DNA of 64,000 nucleotides, from positions 1-64,000 of the forward strand of contig CANJLQ010000013.1 of the NCBI GenBank assembly GCA_947475735.1, read 5' to 3'. The translations under genes and the position numbers were made by a program. Positions 7,376 to 18,471 of the stretch are shown here, piece by piece. The notes beneath the pieces were generated by a model. It searched no databases, had not been told where the DNA came from, and saw only the letters and a program-made list of their open reading frames with translations. Numbering within the stretch: position 1 is the stretch's first letter; each line of letters opens with the position of its first letter. This DNA is from Caulobacteraceae bacterium. Lineage in GTDB: Bacteria > Pseudomonadota > Alphaproteobacteria > Caulobacterales > Caulobacteraceae.

Positions 7376-8749
7376 ATGCGTCTTATCGCCCTCGCCGCCC
7401 TTCTCGCCGCACTGCCGGCCTCCGCCCTGGCCCAGACGCCGGCGGCCGTCGAGCAGCCGCTGCTGCATGAGGTCGTCGGCCAGGTCTCGCCGGATCGCTT
7501 GCTGGCGGACGTCACGGCCCTGGTCGGCTTCGGTACGCGTCACACCATGTCCGAGACCCAGTCGGAAACGCGCGGCATCGGCGCGGCCCGACGCTGGACC
7601 GAGCGGGAGTTCCGCCGCATTTCCGGCGAGTGCGGCAACTGCCTAGAGATCGCCCTGCCCGCCGATATGGTGACCGGTCCGCGCATCCCGACGCCGGTCG
7701 AGGTCGTCAACGTCGTCGCCATTCAGCGCGGCACCGGCGATCCCAACCGCGTCATCGTTATCTCCGGTCACATCGACAGCCGCGTGTCCGACGTCATGGA
7801 CTTCACCTCCGACGCCCCCGGCGCCAATGACGATGCCTCGGGCGTCGCCGCCGTTCTGGAAGCCGCCCGGGTGCTGTCCAGGCACCGGTTCGACGCGACC
7901 CTGGTCTACGCCGTCCTGTCGGGCGAGGAACAGGGCCTGTTCGGCGGGCGCATCCTGGCCGACTACGCCAAGGCCCAGGGCTGGGTCGTCGAGGCCAATC
8001 TGAACAACGACATCGTCGGCAACTCCCAGGGCCAGTCCGGCGTGCGCGACACCACCCGCGTGCGCGTCTTCTCCGAAGGCACCAAGACCGTCGAGACCAC
8101 CGCCCAGGCCGACCGCCGACGTTACAACGGCGGTGAGGTCGACAGCTCCTCTCGCAACCTGGCCCGCTACCTCGACGGCATCGCCGACCGCTATCTGACC
8201 AACTTCGACGTCGACATGATCTATCGCACCGACCGTTTCGGACGCGGGGGCGACCAGGTCGAGATGCTGCGCGCCGGTTTCCCCGCCGTCCGCATTTCCG
8301 AAGGGGCCGAGAACTACGACCACCAGCACCAGGACCTGCGGACCGAGAACGGCGTCGTCTATGGCGACACCATCGACGAGATGGACTTCGACTACCTGGG
8401 TCAGGTCGCCCGTCTGAACATCGCCACCATGGCCGCCCTGGCCAACGCGCCCATGGTGCCGTCGGGTGTCACGATCGCCGGTGCCGTGCGCCCCGACACG
8501 ACCCTGACCTGGACCGCCGCGCCGGGGGCCGCCGGCTACCGCGTCTGGTGGCGCTCCACGACCGCGCCGCAATGGACCCACAGCCGCTGGGCCGGTAACG
8601 CCACGACCCTGGTCCTCGCCGGCATCCCCATCGACGACTATTTCTTCGGCGTCTCGGCCGTGTCCGAAGACGGCTACGAGAGCCCGGTCGTCTTCCCCGG
8701 CCCGGCCGGAGCCTTCGTCTCTGTCGGCGATCCGGCCCCCGCCAACTGA
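7376..8749 (+). CDS. secreted M28-family zinc aminopeptidase with a C-terminal Fn3-like domain
   Basis: The ATG at 7376 gives 457 residues beginning with a signal peptide that ends in ALAQ. Di-zinc ligands of M28 peptidases are visible as SGHIDS (His132), GANDDASG (Asp152) and the catalytic SGEEQG (Glu184/185). After about residue 360 the sequence changes to a beta-sandwich (LTWTAAPGAAGYRVWWRS) resembling a fibronectin type III domain. It probably acts in the periplasm or outside the cell on short peptides. The purN ATG follows its stop codon by two bases, suggesting cotranscription. Confidence 0.88.
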   Translation: MRLIALAALLAALPASALAQTPAAVEQPLLHEVVGQVSPDRLLADVTALVGFGTRHTMSETQSETRGIGAARRWTEREFRRISGECGNCLEIALPADMVTGPRIPTPVEVVNVVAIQRGTGDPNRVIVISGHIDSRVSDVMDFTSDAPGANDDASGVAAVLEAARVLSRHRFDATLVYAVLSGEEQGLFGGRILADYAKAQGWVVEANLNNDIVGNSQGQSGVRDTTRVRVFSEGTKTVETTAQADRRRYNGGEVDSSSRNLARYLDGIADRYLTNFDVDMIYRTDRFGRGGDQVEMLRAGFPAVRISEGAENYDHQHQDLRTENGVVYGDTIDEMDFDYLGQVARLNIATMAALANAPMVPSGVTIAGAVRPDTTLTWTAAPGAAGYRVWWRSTTAPQWTHSRWAGNATTLVLAGIPIDDYFFGVSAVSEDGYESPVVFPGPAGAFVSVGDPAPAN

Positions 8750-8751
8750 AC

Positions 8752-9354
8752 ATGGACGTCGCAGAAGGCCGCGTCCGCGTGGCCGTCCTGATCTCCGGAG
8801 CCGGCTCCAACATGGCCGCGTTGATCGATTCCGGCCGGCAACCCGACGCGCCCTATGAGGTCGTGCTCGTCCTTTCCAACGACCCCGAGGCCGGCGGGCT
8901 GGCCATCGCCGAGGCCAAGGGTGTCGAGACGGTCGCCGTCGATCACCGCCCCTTCGGCCGGGACCGGGCCGCGCACGAAGCGGCGATCCAGGCGGAGCTG
9001 CAGGATGCGCGCGTCGAGGTCGTCGCCCTCGCCGGCTACATGCGCCTGCTGACGCCCTGGCTGGTCGGCCGGTGGACGGGCCGAATGATCAACATCCATC
9101 CCAGCCTGCTGCCCAGATATCCCGGCCTGGACACCCACGCCCGCGCCCTCGCCGCCGGAGACGACCGCGCCGGGTGTTCGGTCCACCTGGTCACCGAGGG
9201 CGTCGACGAAGGCGCTGTTCTGGCTCAGGCCGAGGTGCCGGTGCTGGCTGCCGACACGCCCCAGACCCTCGCCCAGCGGGTTCTGGTCGCCGAGCACTCT
9301 CTGTATCCGTCCGCCCTCGCGGACTTCTGCCGCTCGCGCATTAGAAGTTCGTAA
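8752..9354 (+). CDS. purN: phosphoribosylglycinamide formyltransferase
   Basis: The 200-residue folate-dependent GART carries out the third step of purine synthesis. The P-loop-like LISGAGSNMAAL, the catalytic set INIHPSLLP (Asn114, His116) and VDEG (Asp152) are all present. The gene is two bases downstream of the M28 peptidase and not next to purM, its usual partner in Proteobacteria, so it appears to have been relocated or to be read from the peptidase promoter. Confidence 0.93.
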   Translation: MDVAEGRVRVAVLISGAGSNMAALIDSGRQPDAPYEVVLVLSNDPEAGGLAIAEAKGVETVAVDHRPFGRDRAAHEAAIQAELQDARVEVVALAGYMRLLTPWLVGRWTGRMINIHPSLLPRYPGLDTHARALAAGDDRAGCSVHLVTEGVDEGAVLAQAEVPVLAADTPQTLAQRVLVAEHSLYPSALADFCRSRIRSS

Positions 9355-9425
9355 TCTAGGCGGTTTGATCGGGACAGACCCCGTTTCGCGGGTCAGTGTG
9401 CGGCCGATTTTTCACGGGGTAGCCC

Positions 9426-11486
9426 ATGTCCAGACTTCGCCTTCTCACCTGCGCTGCGGGCGCCGCCCTGCTGCTGGCGCAGCCCGTTCTCGCTCAGACC
9501 CAGCCTCTCGCCGTCGAAATCCCGTCCGAGGATCAGGCCGAGATCGGCGTCTTCGGCTTCGATCTGAACGGCATGGACACCACGGTGCGCCCGGGCGCCG
9601 ACTTCAACCAGTTCGCCAACGGCGGCTGGCTGACCAACACCCCGATACCATCGGACCGCGCCTCGTACGGCCAGTTCCATGTCCTGGCCGACCGGTCCGA
9701 GGCCAATCTGCGCGCCATCATCGAGGAAAGCGCCGCCGATCCGTCGCGCAGCCCCGAGGCCGCCCGCATCGGGGCCTTCTTCGCCAGCTTCATGGACGAA
9801 GCGGCGGTGAACGCCCTGGGCGCCTCTCCCTTGGAGTCCGACCTCGCGGACGTCCGCGCCGCCGACAGTCATGAGAAGATGGCCGCGCTGATGGGACGCA
9901 CCCACTACGGCTTCGGGGTCAGCCTGTTCGGGGCCCAGACCTTCGAGGACCTGCGCACGCCCGACCGCATAGCGGCCTATGTGGCCCAGGGCGGCCTCGG
10001 GATGCCTGACCGCGACTATTATCTTCAGGACAGCTTCGCCACCCAGAAGGCCGCCTACCGAACCTATATCGAACGGGCCCTGACGCTCGCCGGTTGGGCC
10101 GAGCCGGCCGCAGCGGCTGACGCCGTTCTGGCCTTCGAGACGGCGATCGCCGCCGAACACTGGACCCAGGTCCAGAGCCGCCAGCTCGACAAGATCTACA
10201 ATCCCATGACCGTTGCCGAACTGAGCGCCGCTGCACCCGGCTTTGACTGGGCCGGCTGGGCCGAGACGACGGGTCTGGGAACCGACCGCACCCTGATCGC
10301 CGCCACCAACACCGCCTTCCCCGGCATGGCGCGCATCTATGCGGAGACGCCGATCGAGACGCTCCAGGCCTGGCAGGCCTTCCACACCATTCACCAGGCC
10401 GCCCCCTATCTGTCCCAGCCCTTCGTCGACGCCCGGTTCGACTTTGTCGGCAAGGCGCTGAGCGGCCAGCAGGAGCAGCGTCCCCGTTGGAAGCGCGGCG
10501 TTCAGCTGGTGGACGACTCTCTCGGCGAGGCCCTGGGCCGCGAATATGTCGCCCGGCACTTCCCGGCGGAATCCAAAGCCCAGATGGAAGAGCTGGTCGC
10601 CAATCTGCGCGCGGCCATGACGCGCCGGATCGAGGGTCTGGACTGGATGAGCCCGGAGACGAAGCAGCAGGCCCTCTACAAGATGAGCCGCTTCGGCGTG
10701 AAGATCGGCTACCCCGAGGAATGGCGGAGCTATGATGGGCTGGAGCTGGTGCCGGGCGACCTGTACGGGAACGTCGAGCGGTCCACGGCCTTCGAGTGGG
10801 CCTTCAACCTCGGCAAGCTCGACCGCCCGGTGAACCCGCTGGAATGGGGCATGACGCCTCAGACCGTGAACGCCTACTACAACCCGCCGCGCAACGAGAT
10901 CGTCTTCCCGGCCGCGATCCTTCAGGCCCCGTTCTTCGACCCGCGGGCGGACCCTGCCATCAACTACGGCGGTATCGGCGCAGTCATCGGCCATGAGATC
11001 ACCCACGGCTTCGACGACCAGGGCCGCAAGACCGACGGCGACGGCGTCCTGCGCGACTGGTGGACGGCCGAGGATGCCGCGAAGTTCACCGAGCGGGCCG
11101 CCGTTCTGGGGGCCCAATATTCGGCGCTCAGCCCGATCGACGGAGCGAACGTCAACGGCGACCTCACCATGGGCGAGAACATCGCCGACCTGGGCGGTCT
11201 GCTGCTGGCGCTGGACGCCTACCGCATGTCGCTGAACGGACAGCCGGCCCCGGTGCTGAACGGCTTCACCGGCGACCAGCGGGTCTTCCTCGGCTGGGCC
11301 CAGGTGTGGCGCTCGAACGCCCGCGACGAATATCTGCGCCAGCAGGTCACCGTCGACCCCCACGCGCCCGAGCGCTACCGGGCCGGCGTCACGCCGCGCA
11401 ACATCGACGCCTGGTACGCGGCGTTCGGCGTCCAGCCCGGCGACGAGCAGTATCTGGCCCCGGATACCCGGGCCCGCATCTGGTAG
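9426..11486 (+). CDS. secreted M13-family (neprilysin-like) metallopeptidase
   Basis: The gene encodes 686 residues with a signal peptide (LLTCAAGAALLLAQPVLAQ). The zinc-binding HEITH motif is at residues 523-527 (IGHEITHGFDDQG) and the third ligand in ENIADLGG (Glu584). The NAYYNPPRNEIVFPAAI substrate-binding segment and a final RIW, close to the conserved C-terminal tryptophan, are also kept, as in full-length M13 peptidases. It is expected to cleave oligopeptides in the periplasm. A strong hairpin terminator follows 20 bases after the stop. Confidence 0.92.
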   Translation: MSRLRLLTCAAGAALLLAQPVLAQTQPLAVEIPSEDQAEIGVFGFDLNGMDTTVRPGADFNQFANGGWLTNTPIPSDRASYGQFHVLADRSEANLRAIIEESAADPSRSPEAARIGAFFASFMDEAAVNALGASPLESDLADVRAADSHEKMAALMGRTHYGFGVSLFGAQTFEDLRTPDRIAAYVAQGGLGMPDRDYYLQDSFATQKAAYRTYIERALTLAGWAEPAAAADAVLAFETAIAAEHWTQVQSRQLDKIYNPMTVAELSAAAPGFDWAGWAETTGLGTDRTLIAATNTAFPGMARIYAETPIETLQAWQAFHTIHQAAPYLSQPFVDARFDFVGKALSGQQEQRPRWKRGVQLVDDSLGEALGREYVARHFPAESKAQMEELVANLRAAMTRRIEGLDWMSPETKQQALYKMSRFGVKIGYPEEWRSYDGLELVPGDLYGNVERSTAFEWAFNLGKLDRPVNPLEWGMTPQTVNAYYNPPRNEIVFPAAILQAPFFDPRADPAINYGGIGAVIGHEITHGFDDQGRKTDGDGVLRDWWTAEDAAKFTERAAVLGAQYSALSPIDGANVNGDLTMGENIADLGGLLLALDAYRMSLNGQPAPVLNGFTGDQRVFLGWAQVWRSNARDEYLRQQVTVDPHAPERYRAGVTPRNIDAWYAAFGVQPGDEQYLAPDTRARIW

Positions 11487-11506
11487 CCGCGTCGCCTGCG
11501 AACATG

Positions 11507-11541
11507 GAAAAGGCCCCGGATCGCTCCGGGGCCTCTTTTCT
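11507..11541. terminator. bidirectional intrinsic terminator
   Basis: A 10-bp perfect stem (AGGCCCCGGA with TCCGGGGCCT, loop TCGC) is followed by TCTTTTCTT on the plus strand and preceded by AAAA, which becomes a T-run on the minus strand. It therefore serves both the M13 peptidase (plus) and ndk (minus). Its 9-bp core stem and loop recur at 55621-55644. Confidence 0.85.
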
Positions 11542-11545
11542 TGGA

Positions 11546-11581
11546 CGCTAACGCTCGGCTCGCGCAGCCTCGCTGCTTGAG
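11546..11581 (-). repeat. copy of the CTCAAGCAGCGAGGCT interspersed repeat
   Basis: On the minus strand this segment reads CTCAAGCAGCGAGGCTGCG and then CGAGCCGAGCGTTAGCG, matching the 42-bp repeat units at 63873-63914 and 63925-63966 with only a few differences. It sits between the terminator and the end of ndk. It contains nested inverted repeats and is intergenic, as expected for a short palindromic interspersed element. Confidence 0.75.
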
Positions 11582-11602
11582 TTCCCGACAAGTCTGGTTG
11601 GC

Positions 11603-12022
11603 TTAGCCGACGATCTGGTCGTCGGTGAAGAACTGGGCGATCTCGATCTGGGCGTTCTCCAGCGAGTCCGAGCCGTGGACCGAGTTCTCGCCGATCGACA
11701 GGGCGAACTGTTTGCGGATCGTGCCCTCGGCGGCCTGTTCCGGGTTCGTCGCGCCCATGACTTCGCGGTATTTGGCGACGGCGTTGTCGCCTTCCAGCAC
11801 CTGCACCACGACCGGCTCGGCGGTCATCTGGCCGACCAGTTCACCGTAGAACGGGCGCTCGGCGTGGACTTCGTAGAATTTCTTGGCCTGGGCCTCGGTC
11901 AGCTTGACCCGGCGCTGGGCGACGATGCGCAGGCCCGCGCCCTCGATCACGGCGTTGATCGCGCCGGTCAGGTTACGGCGCGTGGCGTCGGGCTTGAGGA
12001 TCGAGAAGGTACGTTCGGCCAT
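11603..12022 (-). CDS. ndk: nucleoside diphosphate kinase
   Basis: The 139-residue enzyme transfers the gamma-phosphate of ATP to nucleoside diphosphates. The phospho-histidine is in ENSVHGSDS (His116), and FSILKPDA at the N-terminus is diagnostic. The ATG at 12022 is the family start; the ORF track runs 94 residues too far. It is divergent from the ABC-F ATPase with an 85-base gap. Confidence 0.95.
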   Translation of the reverse strand: MAERTFSILKPDATRRNLTGAINAVIEGAGLRIVAQRRVKLTEAQAKKFYEVHAERPFYGELVGQMTAEPVVVQVLEGDNAVAKYREVMGATNPEQAAEGTIRKQFALSIGENSVHGSDSLENAQIEIAQFFTDDQIVG

Positions 12023-12107
12023 GGGATGACTTCTTGTTTGGGAGATTGAAGGTCGCGGGCTTATAGCGACGCCCCTCCCCCGCGCCAACCCGCAGTCTGA
12101 CCCTTCT

Positions 12108-13991
12108 ATGCTCCAGATCACCAACCTGACCTTCAATGCTTGGGGCCGCCAGTTTCTGGACGACGCCTCGGTCAGCCTGCCACCCGGATCCAAGGTCGGT
12201 CTGGTGGGCCGCAACGGCATCGGCAAGTCGACCCTGTTCAAGATCATCCTGGGCGAACTCGCCGGCAACGGCGACGAGGTCAGCCTGCCCAAGACCGCCC
12301 GCATCGGCTCGGTCGATCAGGAGCATCCGGCGACCCCCGTCAGCGTGCTGGAGACCATCCTGGAGGCGGACACCGAGCGCCACGAACTGCTTGGCCGCCT
12401 CGAAACCGCCGAGCCCGAGGAGATGGGCGAGATCTGGGCCCGGCTGATCGAGATCGACGCCGACGGCGCGCCCAGCCGCGCGGCCGAGATTCTGGCCGGT
12501 CTCGGATTCAACCACGAGGATCAGCAGCGACCCATGTCGCACTATTCCGGCGGCTGGCGGATGCGCGTCGCTCTGGCGGCCGCCCTGTTCGCCCAGCCCG
12601 ACATGCTGCTGCTGGACGAACCGACCAACTATCTCGACCTGGAAGGGGCGCTCTGGCTCGAAGCGCGGCTTAAGAAGTACCCGGCGACGGCGCTGATCAT
12701 CTCCCACGACCGCGAGATGCTGAACGAGGTCTGCACCCACATTCTGCATCTCTCGAACCGCAAGCTGGAGATCTACACCGGCAACTACGACCAGTTCGAG
12801 CAGGCCCGCGCCGAAAAGGCTCGGCTGCAGCTGTCGGCCAAAGCCAAGCAGGACGCCGAACGCGCCCACCTTCAGGCCTTTGTGGATCGCTTCAAGGCCA
12901 AGGCCTCAAAGGCCGCCCAGGCGCAGAGCCGCATGAAGCGCCTGGCCAAGATGCAGCCCGTTTCGACCACCATAGAGGAACGCGTCGCCCCCTTCACCCT
13001 GCCTTCGCCGCCGCGACCGCTGGCCCCACCCCTGATCCGGCTGGAGCGGGCTAACGTCGGCTATGAGACCGGCAAGCCGATCCTGCGAAACCTGAACCTG
13101 CGCATGGACCTGGACGACCGCATTGGCCTGCTCGGCGTCAACGGCGCGGGCAAGTCGACCTTCGCCAAGATGATCGCCGGTGCCCTGAACGTCTCCGAGG
13201 GAGAGCTTCACCGCGACAAGAAGATGCGCGTGGGCTGGTTCCACCAGCACCAGATCGAGGCCATGGATCCGACCGACACGCCGCTGGAGATCATCCGCCG
13301 CGCCATGCCCGAAGCGCCCGAGAGCGCCCGCCGCTCCAAGCTGGCCCAGTTCGGCCTCGGCTACGAAAAGCAGGAGACCAAGGTCGAGGCTCTGTCCGGC
13401 GGCGAACGCGCCCGCCTGTTGCTCAACATGGTGGCCATGGACGCGCCCCACGTCCTGATCCTGGACGAACCGACCAACCACCTGGACATCGACAGTCGCC
13501 GGGCCCTCCTGGATGCCCTTAACGAGTATTCTGGCGCGGTCATCCTGATCACTCACGACCGCTCGCTGATGGAGCTGGTGGCTGACCGCCTGTGGCTCGC
13601 GGCCGATGGCACCGTCCGGCCCTATGAGGGCGACATGGACGACTATGCCCGCTTCGTTCTGGAGCGCGCCAAACAGGCCGCGGTCAAACCGAGCCAGATC
13701 AAGGCCGAAGCGCCCCAGGCCGCCCCGACCCACACCGCCGCCAAGGCCGAACGCAAAAAGGGCGGACCCTCACCCTCGACCCTGCGTCATGCCGCCAAGA
13801 AGGCCGAGGAGCGCGTCGCCGCTTTGACCGCCGAAATCGCCCGCATCGACGACGACTTGGCCAACGCCGCCGTGTCCAATCCCAAGGCGTTGGAGGGACT
13901 GACCCGCGCCCGCGCGAAGTCGCAGTCCGATCTGGACGCCGCCGAAGCCGCCTGGATGCAGGCCGAGGAAGCCCTGGCCGAGGTCGCCTAA
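12108..13991 (+). CDS. ABC-F family ATPase
   Basis: The 627-residue protein carries two ABC ATPase domains without membrane segments. The first has Walker [10 protein letters not shown], signature YSGGWRMR and Walker [12 protein letters not shown]. The second has [17 protein letters not shown] and [12 protein letters not shown] charged linker joins the domains, and a coiled-coil tail rich in Ala, Glu and Arg follows residue about 560. ABC-F proteins act on the ribosomal E site or in antibiotic protection. The C-terminal coiled coil resembles Uup or YheS-type members, but which subgroup it belongs to is not certain. Confidence 0.9.
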   Translation: MLQITNLTFNAWGRQFLDDASVSLPPGSKVGLVGRNGIGKSTLFKIILGELAGNGDEVSLPKTARIGSVDQEHPATPVSVLETILEADTERHELLGRLETAEPEEMGEIWARLIEIDADGAPSRAAEILAGLGFNHEDQQRPMSHYSGGWRMRVALAAALFAQPDMLLLDEPTNYLDLEGALWLEARLKKYPATALIISHDREMLNEVCTHILHLSNRKLEIYTGNYDQFEQARAEKARLQLSAKAKQDAERAHLQAFVDRFKAKASKAAQAQSRMKRLAKMQPVSTTIEERVAPFTLPSPPRPLAPPLIRLERANVGYETGKPILRNLNLRMDLDDRIGLLGVNGAGKSTFAKMIAGALNVSEGELHRDKKMRVGWFHQHQIEAMDPTDTPLEIIRRAMPEAPESARRSKLAQFGLGYEKQETKVEALSGGERARLLLNMVAMDAPHVLILDEPTNHLDIDSRRALLDALNEYSGAVILITHDRSLMELVADRLWLAADGTVRPYEGDMDDYARFVLERAKQAAVKPSQIKAEAPQAAPTHTAAKAERKKGGPSPSTLRHAAKKAEERVAALTAEIARIDDDLANAAVSNPKALEGLTRARAKSQSDLDAAEAAWMQAEEALAEVA

Positions 13992-14809
13992 CCGCGAAGC
14001 TCGCGCAGCACGGCGGGGATCAGGTCGGGCAGATCCTCGGCGATCAGGCCCGGTCCGAACCGCTCGCCGGCCGCGCCGTGGATCCAGCAGGCGGCGCAGG
14101 CGGCGTCGAAACTGTCCATGTGCTGAGCCATCAAGCCGCCGATCAGACCCGCCAGCACGTCGCCGCTGCCAGCGGTCGCCAGCCAGGGCGATCCGTTGGG
14201 ATTGCGTCTCACCCGACCGTCCGGCGACGCGATCACAGTCTGGGCCCCCTTCAGCACGACATGAGCGCCAGCGGTCGAGGCCGCCTTCAGGGCCGCCGCT
14301 TCCCGGCCCAGCAACAATAGGCCGGGAAACACCCGCTCGAACTCGCCCTCATGGGGTGTCAGCACATCGTCGCGGTCCAGGCTCTCGAACAGATCGACGC
14401 CGCGCCCCCTGAAGATCGTCAGGGCGTCGGCATCCACCACCAGGGCGGCACCGGTCCGGGCCAGAGCCGCCAGATTCTGAACGGTCGCATCGTTCAACCC
14501 CGCCGCCGGACCAATGACGACGCAGTCCATCGCTTCGGCGATGGCTTCGAGCGCGTCGGGCGATGCGAAACTTTCGACCATCACAGCCTCCAGGGCACCG
14601 GCCACGACGGGTGCTGCATCGGGTGGCGACAGCACCTTCACCAGACCCGCGCCGACCCGCAGACCGGCCCGTGCCGCGAGCCGGGCCGCCCCCGTGCTCA
14701 ACGGACCGCCCGACACCACGCCCAGCCGTCCGCGCGAATGTTTGTGCGTCGCCGCGTCCGGCCAGGGAAAACGCGCGCACCACAGCGACGGGTCGTTCAG
14801 TTCGGCCAT
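13988..14809 (-). CDS. nnrD: ADP-dependent NAD(P)H-hydrate dehydratase (stand-alone domain)
   Basis: The 273-residue ribokinase-like protein repairs hydrated NAD(P)H. The sequence shows [14 protein letters not shown] at the nucleotide entry, [18 protein letters not shown] and the phosphate-binding [12 protein letters not shown]. It corresponds to the C-terminal half of bifunctional YjeF/Nnr proteins; the NAD(P)HX epimerase half is absent here, so an epimerase should be encoded elsewhere. Its stop overlaps the ABC-F stop by four bases, tail to tail. Confidence 0.88.
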   Translation of the reverse strand: MAELNDPSLWCARFPWPDAATHKHSRGRLGVVSGGPLSTGAARLAARAGLRVGAGLVKVLSPPDAAPVVAGALEAVMVESFASPDALEAIAEAMDCVVIGPAAGLNDATVQNLAALARTGAALVVDADALTIFRGRGVDLFESLDRDDVLTPHEGEFERVFPGLLLLGREAAALKAASTAGAHVVLKGAQTVIASPDGRVRRNPNGSPWLATAGSGDVLAGLIGGLMAQHMDSFDAACAACWIHGAAGERFGPGLIAEDLPDLIPAVLRELRG

Positions 14810-14836
14810 TCGATCCTCCGTCTCCGGAACGCCTGA

Positions 14837-15277
<441 letters not shown>

Positions 15278-15333
15278 TTTAGTTCAGTTCTCAAGCTTCC
15301 TCCCCAGAAGAAACGCGAAAAGGATCATCACTC

Positions 15334-16740
15334 ATGAGCGCCAAGAAAATCCTGCAGGAGATCAAGGACAAGGACGTGAAATACGTCGACGTCCGCTTCA
15401 CCGACACGCGCGGCAAGCTGCAGCACGTCACCTTCGACATCGACCTGGTCGACGAGGAATTCCTCGAAGAGGGCACGATGTTCGACGGCTCCTCGATCGC
15501 CGGCTGGAAGGCGATCAACGAGAGCGACATGCTGCTCAAGCCCGACCTGACCACGGCCTACATCGACCCCTTCTACCAGCAGACCACGATGTTCCTGTTC
15601 TGCGACGTGATGAACCCGGACACGGGCGAACCCTACAACCGCGACAGCCGCTCGATGGCCAAGAAGGCCCTGGCCTATGTCCAGTCGTCGGGCGTGGGCG
15701 ACGCGGTCTATTTCGGGCCGGAAGCCGAGTTCTTCATCTTCGACGACGTGCGCTGGTCGACCCAGCCGCACGACACCGGCTACGCCTATGACTCGACCGA
15801 ACTGCCGGCCAACACGGGCGCGGAGTACACCGAGGGCAACATGGGCCACCGCCCGGGGCCCAAGGGCGGCTATTTCCCCGTCAATCCGGTCGACTCGGGC
15901 CAGGACCTGCGCGGCGAGATGCTGGGCGTCATGCGCGACCTGGGCCTGCAGCCCGAGAAGCACCACCACGAGGTGGCCCCGGCCCAGCACGAGCTCGGCC
16001 TGAAGTTCTCTGACCTGCTGACCATGGCCGATCGGCTGCAGCTCTATAAGTACGTCATCCACAATGTGGCGGCGGCCTACGGCAAGACGGCCACCTTCAT
16101 GGCCAAGCCCATGTACGCCGACAACGGCTCGGGCATGCACGTGCACCAGTCGATCTGGCGCGACGGCAAGCCCCTGTTCGCGGGCGACAAATACGCGGGG
16201 CTGTCGGACTACTGTCTGTGGTACATCGGCGGGATCATCAAGCACGCCAAGGCCATCAACGCCTTCGCCAACTCCACCACCAACTCCTACAAGCGTCTGG
16301 TCCCGGGCTACGAAGCCCCGGTCAAGCTGGCCTATTCGTCGCGCAACCGCTCGGCCTCGATCCGGATTCCGTGGGTCTCCTCGCCCAAGGCCAAGCGCAT
16401 CGAAGCCCGATTCCCGGACCCGATGGGCAACCCCTATCTGACGTTCGTGGCCCTGCTGATGGCGGGCCTGGACGGCATCGAGAACCGCATCGATCCGGGT
16501 GCTCCGGCAGACAAGAACCTCTACGACCTGCCGCCCGAAGAGCGCGGCTCGATTCCCGAGGTCTGCGGCAGCCTGAAGGAAGCCCTCGAAAGCCTCGACA
16601 AGGACCGCGCCTTCCTCAAGAAGGGCGGCGTCATGGATGACGACTTCATCGACAGCTACATCGAGCTGAAGATGGAAGAGGTGATGCGGCTGCAGCTCCA
16701 CCCGCACCCGGTCGAGTTCGACATGTACTACAGCTGCTGA
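15334..16740 (+). CDS. glnA: type I glutamine synthetase
   Basis: The 468-residue enzyme makes glutamine from glutamate, ammonia and ATP. Conserved blocks include FDGSSIAGW, the metal-binding [18 protein letters not shown], the ATP-binding [12 protein letters not shown] and the adenylylation site NLYDLPPE with Tyr397. The presence of this tyrosine means activity can be shut down by GlnE. It forms an operon with glnB and ends at a strong terminator. Confidence 0.97.
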   Translation: MSAKKILQEIKDKDVKYVDVRFTDTRGKLQHVTFDIDLVDEEFLEEGTMFDGSSIAGWKAINESDMLLKPDLTTAYIDPFYQQTTMFLFCDVMNPDTGEPYNRDSRSMAKKALAYVQSSGVGDAVYFGPEAEFFIFDDVRWSTQPHDTGYAYDSTELPANTGAEYTEGNMGHRPGPKGGYFPVNPVDSGQDLRGEMLGVMRDLGLQPEKHHHEVAPAQHELGLKFSDLLTMADRLQLYKYVIHNVAAAYGKTATFMAKPMYADNGSGMHVHQSIWRDGKPLFAGDKYAGLSDYCLWYIGGIIKHAKAINAFANSTTNSYKRLVPGYEAPVKLAYSSRNRSASIRIPWVSSPKAKRIEARFPDPMGNPYLTFVALLMAGLDGIENRIDPGAPADKNLYDLPPEERGSIPEVCGSLKEALESLDKDRAFLKKGGVMDDDFIDSYIELKMEEVMRLQLHPHPVEFDMYYSC

Positions 16741-16762
16741 TCCGGCGACGGATCACGAGCGG

Positions 16763-16797
16763 AGGGCCGGGCGGCGACGCCCGGCCCTTTCCTTTTG
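16763..16797 (+). terminator. intrinsic terminator after glnBA
   Basis: AGGGCCGGGC and GCCCGGCCCT form a perfect 10-bp stem with a 6-base loop, followed by TTCCTTTTGGG. It starts 22 bases after the glnA stop codon and separates it from the methyltransferase gene. Confidence 0.85.
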
Positions 16798-16822
16798 GGC
16801 AGGGCTCCGGCAGCAAGGTCGG

Positions 16823-17596
16823 ATGGACGCAAACCGTTTCCGATCTCTCGCAGAGGCCGCGCCGCCGGACCTGCGGAACAAGCTGTTGGGCCTGCCCGCA
16901 ATCGTCGCCGACTGGGTCGCGCCGTACGGGGGCCTCGCCGGCCGCAAGATCATGGATTTCGGCTGCGGGCTGGGCGAGCTCGCGGCGGGCCTGGCCTATG
17001 CCGAGCCCACGGCCGTCGTGATCGGCCTTGAGGTGACCGATCAGCCGCAGGGCCTTGGGGATGTCCTGAAGGGCATAGATCTGACGCCACCGCCGAACCT
17101 GTCGTTCCGCGAGGTCCCGCTAGGTGAGTCCGGCGCCGAGGATGGGTTCGACCTGATCGTCAGCTGGTCGGTGTTCGAGCATATCCAGAGGAACCAGTTC
17201 GACGCGGTGATGGCGCGGCTGATCACTCGCCTGAAGCCCGGCGGCCTCTTGTTCATGCAGGTGTCGCCTCTGTTCTTCAGCCCCGAGGGCTCGCACTTCT
17301 GGGCGCTCGGTTACACGGACTGGCAGCACCTGACCCGTGAACTGAGCGAGGTCCGCGAGGACCTCGATGCGTCGTCTCTGAACGATCGGCAGCGCGAGCT
17401 GCACTGGAAGCTGTTCCTGCGCCTGAACCGCTTCACGGCGACCGATTTCGAAACGCGGCTGACAGCCTCGGGCTACACCGTCCTGCGTCGCCAGATCGAC
17501 CGCACTGATCGCGAGCCGCCGCCAGAGCTCCTGACCGCCTACGACCGCGATGCCCTGCTCACTGGACAGATCGTCCTGCTGCTCCGGCGGGACTAG
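16823..17596 (+). CDS. class I SAM-dependent methyltransferase
   Basis: The gene encodes 257 residues with no signal peptide. Motif I is MDFGCGLGELAAGLA (near residue 48), motif II is IGLEVTD, and LIVSWSVFEHI followed by LKPGGLLFMQVSP gives motif IV and the post-IV region. It resembles methyltransferases found near surface-polysaccharide and sulfotransferase genes, but here it stands between glnA and tatC and gives no substrate clue. Its stop overlaps the tatC stop by four bases. Confidence 0.82.
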   Translation: MDANRFRSLAEAAPPDLRNKLLGLPAIVADWVAPYGGLAGRKIMDFGCGLGELAAGLAYAEPTAVVIGLEVTDQPQGLGDVLKGIDLTPPPNLSFREVPLGESGAEDGFDLIVSWSVFEHIQRNQFDAVMARLITRLKPGGLLFMQVSPLFFSPEGSHFWALGYTDWQHLTRELSEVREDLDASSLNDRQRELHWKLFLRLNRFTATDFETRLTASGYTVLRRQIDRTDREPPPELLTAYDRDALLTGQIVLLLRRD

Positions 17597-18471
17597 GCTG
17601 GCAGGCCCTCGGCCTCATCCTCACGCTTGCGGCGCAGCTCGATCAGGCGGACGCACCAGATCGAGATCTCGTAGAGGATCACCAGGGGGATCGCGAGCAT
17701 CAGCTGGCTGATCGGATCGGGCGGCGTGACGATGGCCGCCAGCACCACGACCGCGACGATGGCGTAGCGACGGCCCTCGCTCATCAGCTTGGACGAGATC
17801 AGGCCCGCCAGCCCCAACAGCGTCATCACGACCGGCAATTGGAAGCACAGGCCAAACGCCAGGATCAGCGCCGTCACCAGGTTCAGATACTCCGACACCT
17901 TGGGCAGCAGGGCGACCGCGACCGTCTCGGAACTGATCTGCTGGCTCAGCGAGAACCACATCACGAACGGCAGCATGATGAAATAGACCAGCGCAGCCCC
18001 CAGGCAGAACAAAAGCGGCGAGGCGATCAGGAACGGCAGGAAGGCCCCCTTCTCGTTGCGATACAGGCCCGGGGCCACGAACCGCCACAGCTGGAACGCC
18101 AGCACCGGAAACGCGAGAAACACCGCACCGAAACCCGCCAGCTTCATCTTGGTGAACAGGATCTCCAGCGGCGCCGTGTAGATCAACTGCGCGGCTTCGG
18201 CCGTGGTCGGCGGCAGGGGCGCGAAACCCGCCGTGACCTGGATCAGCAGGATCGGCGATACATTGTGCCCATCGCTTCCGGCATAGAGGGCGCTGGCCGC
18301 CGCGAACGGCTTGACCAGGAACACATAGATCGGTCCCGCGAAGAAAAAGCACACGATGAAGGCGACGCCAAACGCCGCCACGCACCAGATCAACCGCCCG
18401 CGCAGCTCGATAAGATGATCCATCAGCGGCGCCCGCGACGCCTCGATCTCGGCTTCGTCGCGATCGGTCAC
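17593..18471 (-). CDS. tatC: twin-arginine translocase subunit TatC
   Basis: The 292-residue integral membrane protein has six predicted transmembrane segments. The conserved cytoplasmic N-terminus (LMDHLIELRGRLIW) recognises twin-arginine signals, and the motif FRNEKGAF-like LYRNEKGAFLPF follows TM2. The C-terminal tail is charged. It overlaps tatB by four bases (ATGA), so translation is coupled. It works with TatA and TatB to export folded proteins such as the oligopeptidase at 33133-35349, whose signal is of Tat type. Confidence 0.95.
   Translation of the reverse strand: MTDRDEAEIEASRAPLMDHLIELRGRLIWCVAAFGVAFIVCFFFAGPIYVFLVKPFAAASALYAGSDGHNVSPILLIQVTAGFAPLPPTTAEAAQLIYTAPLEILFTKMKLAGFGAVFLAFPVLAFQLWRFVAPGLYRNEKGAFLPFLIASPLLFCLGAALVYFIMLPFVMWFSLSQQISSETVAVALLPKVSEYLNLVTALILAFGLCFQLPVVMTLLGLAGLISSKLMSEGRRYAIVAVVVLAAIVTPPDPISQLMLAIPLVILYEISIWCVRLIELRRKREDEAEGLPA

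Noticed and set aside
9393-11591. 732-residue minus-strand ORF
   Set aside because: Antisense shadow of the M13 peptidase, which has catalytic motifs and a signal peptide; the shadow is Gly/Arg/Val-rich without any recognisable domain.
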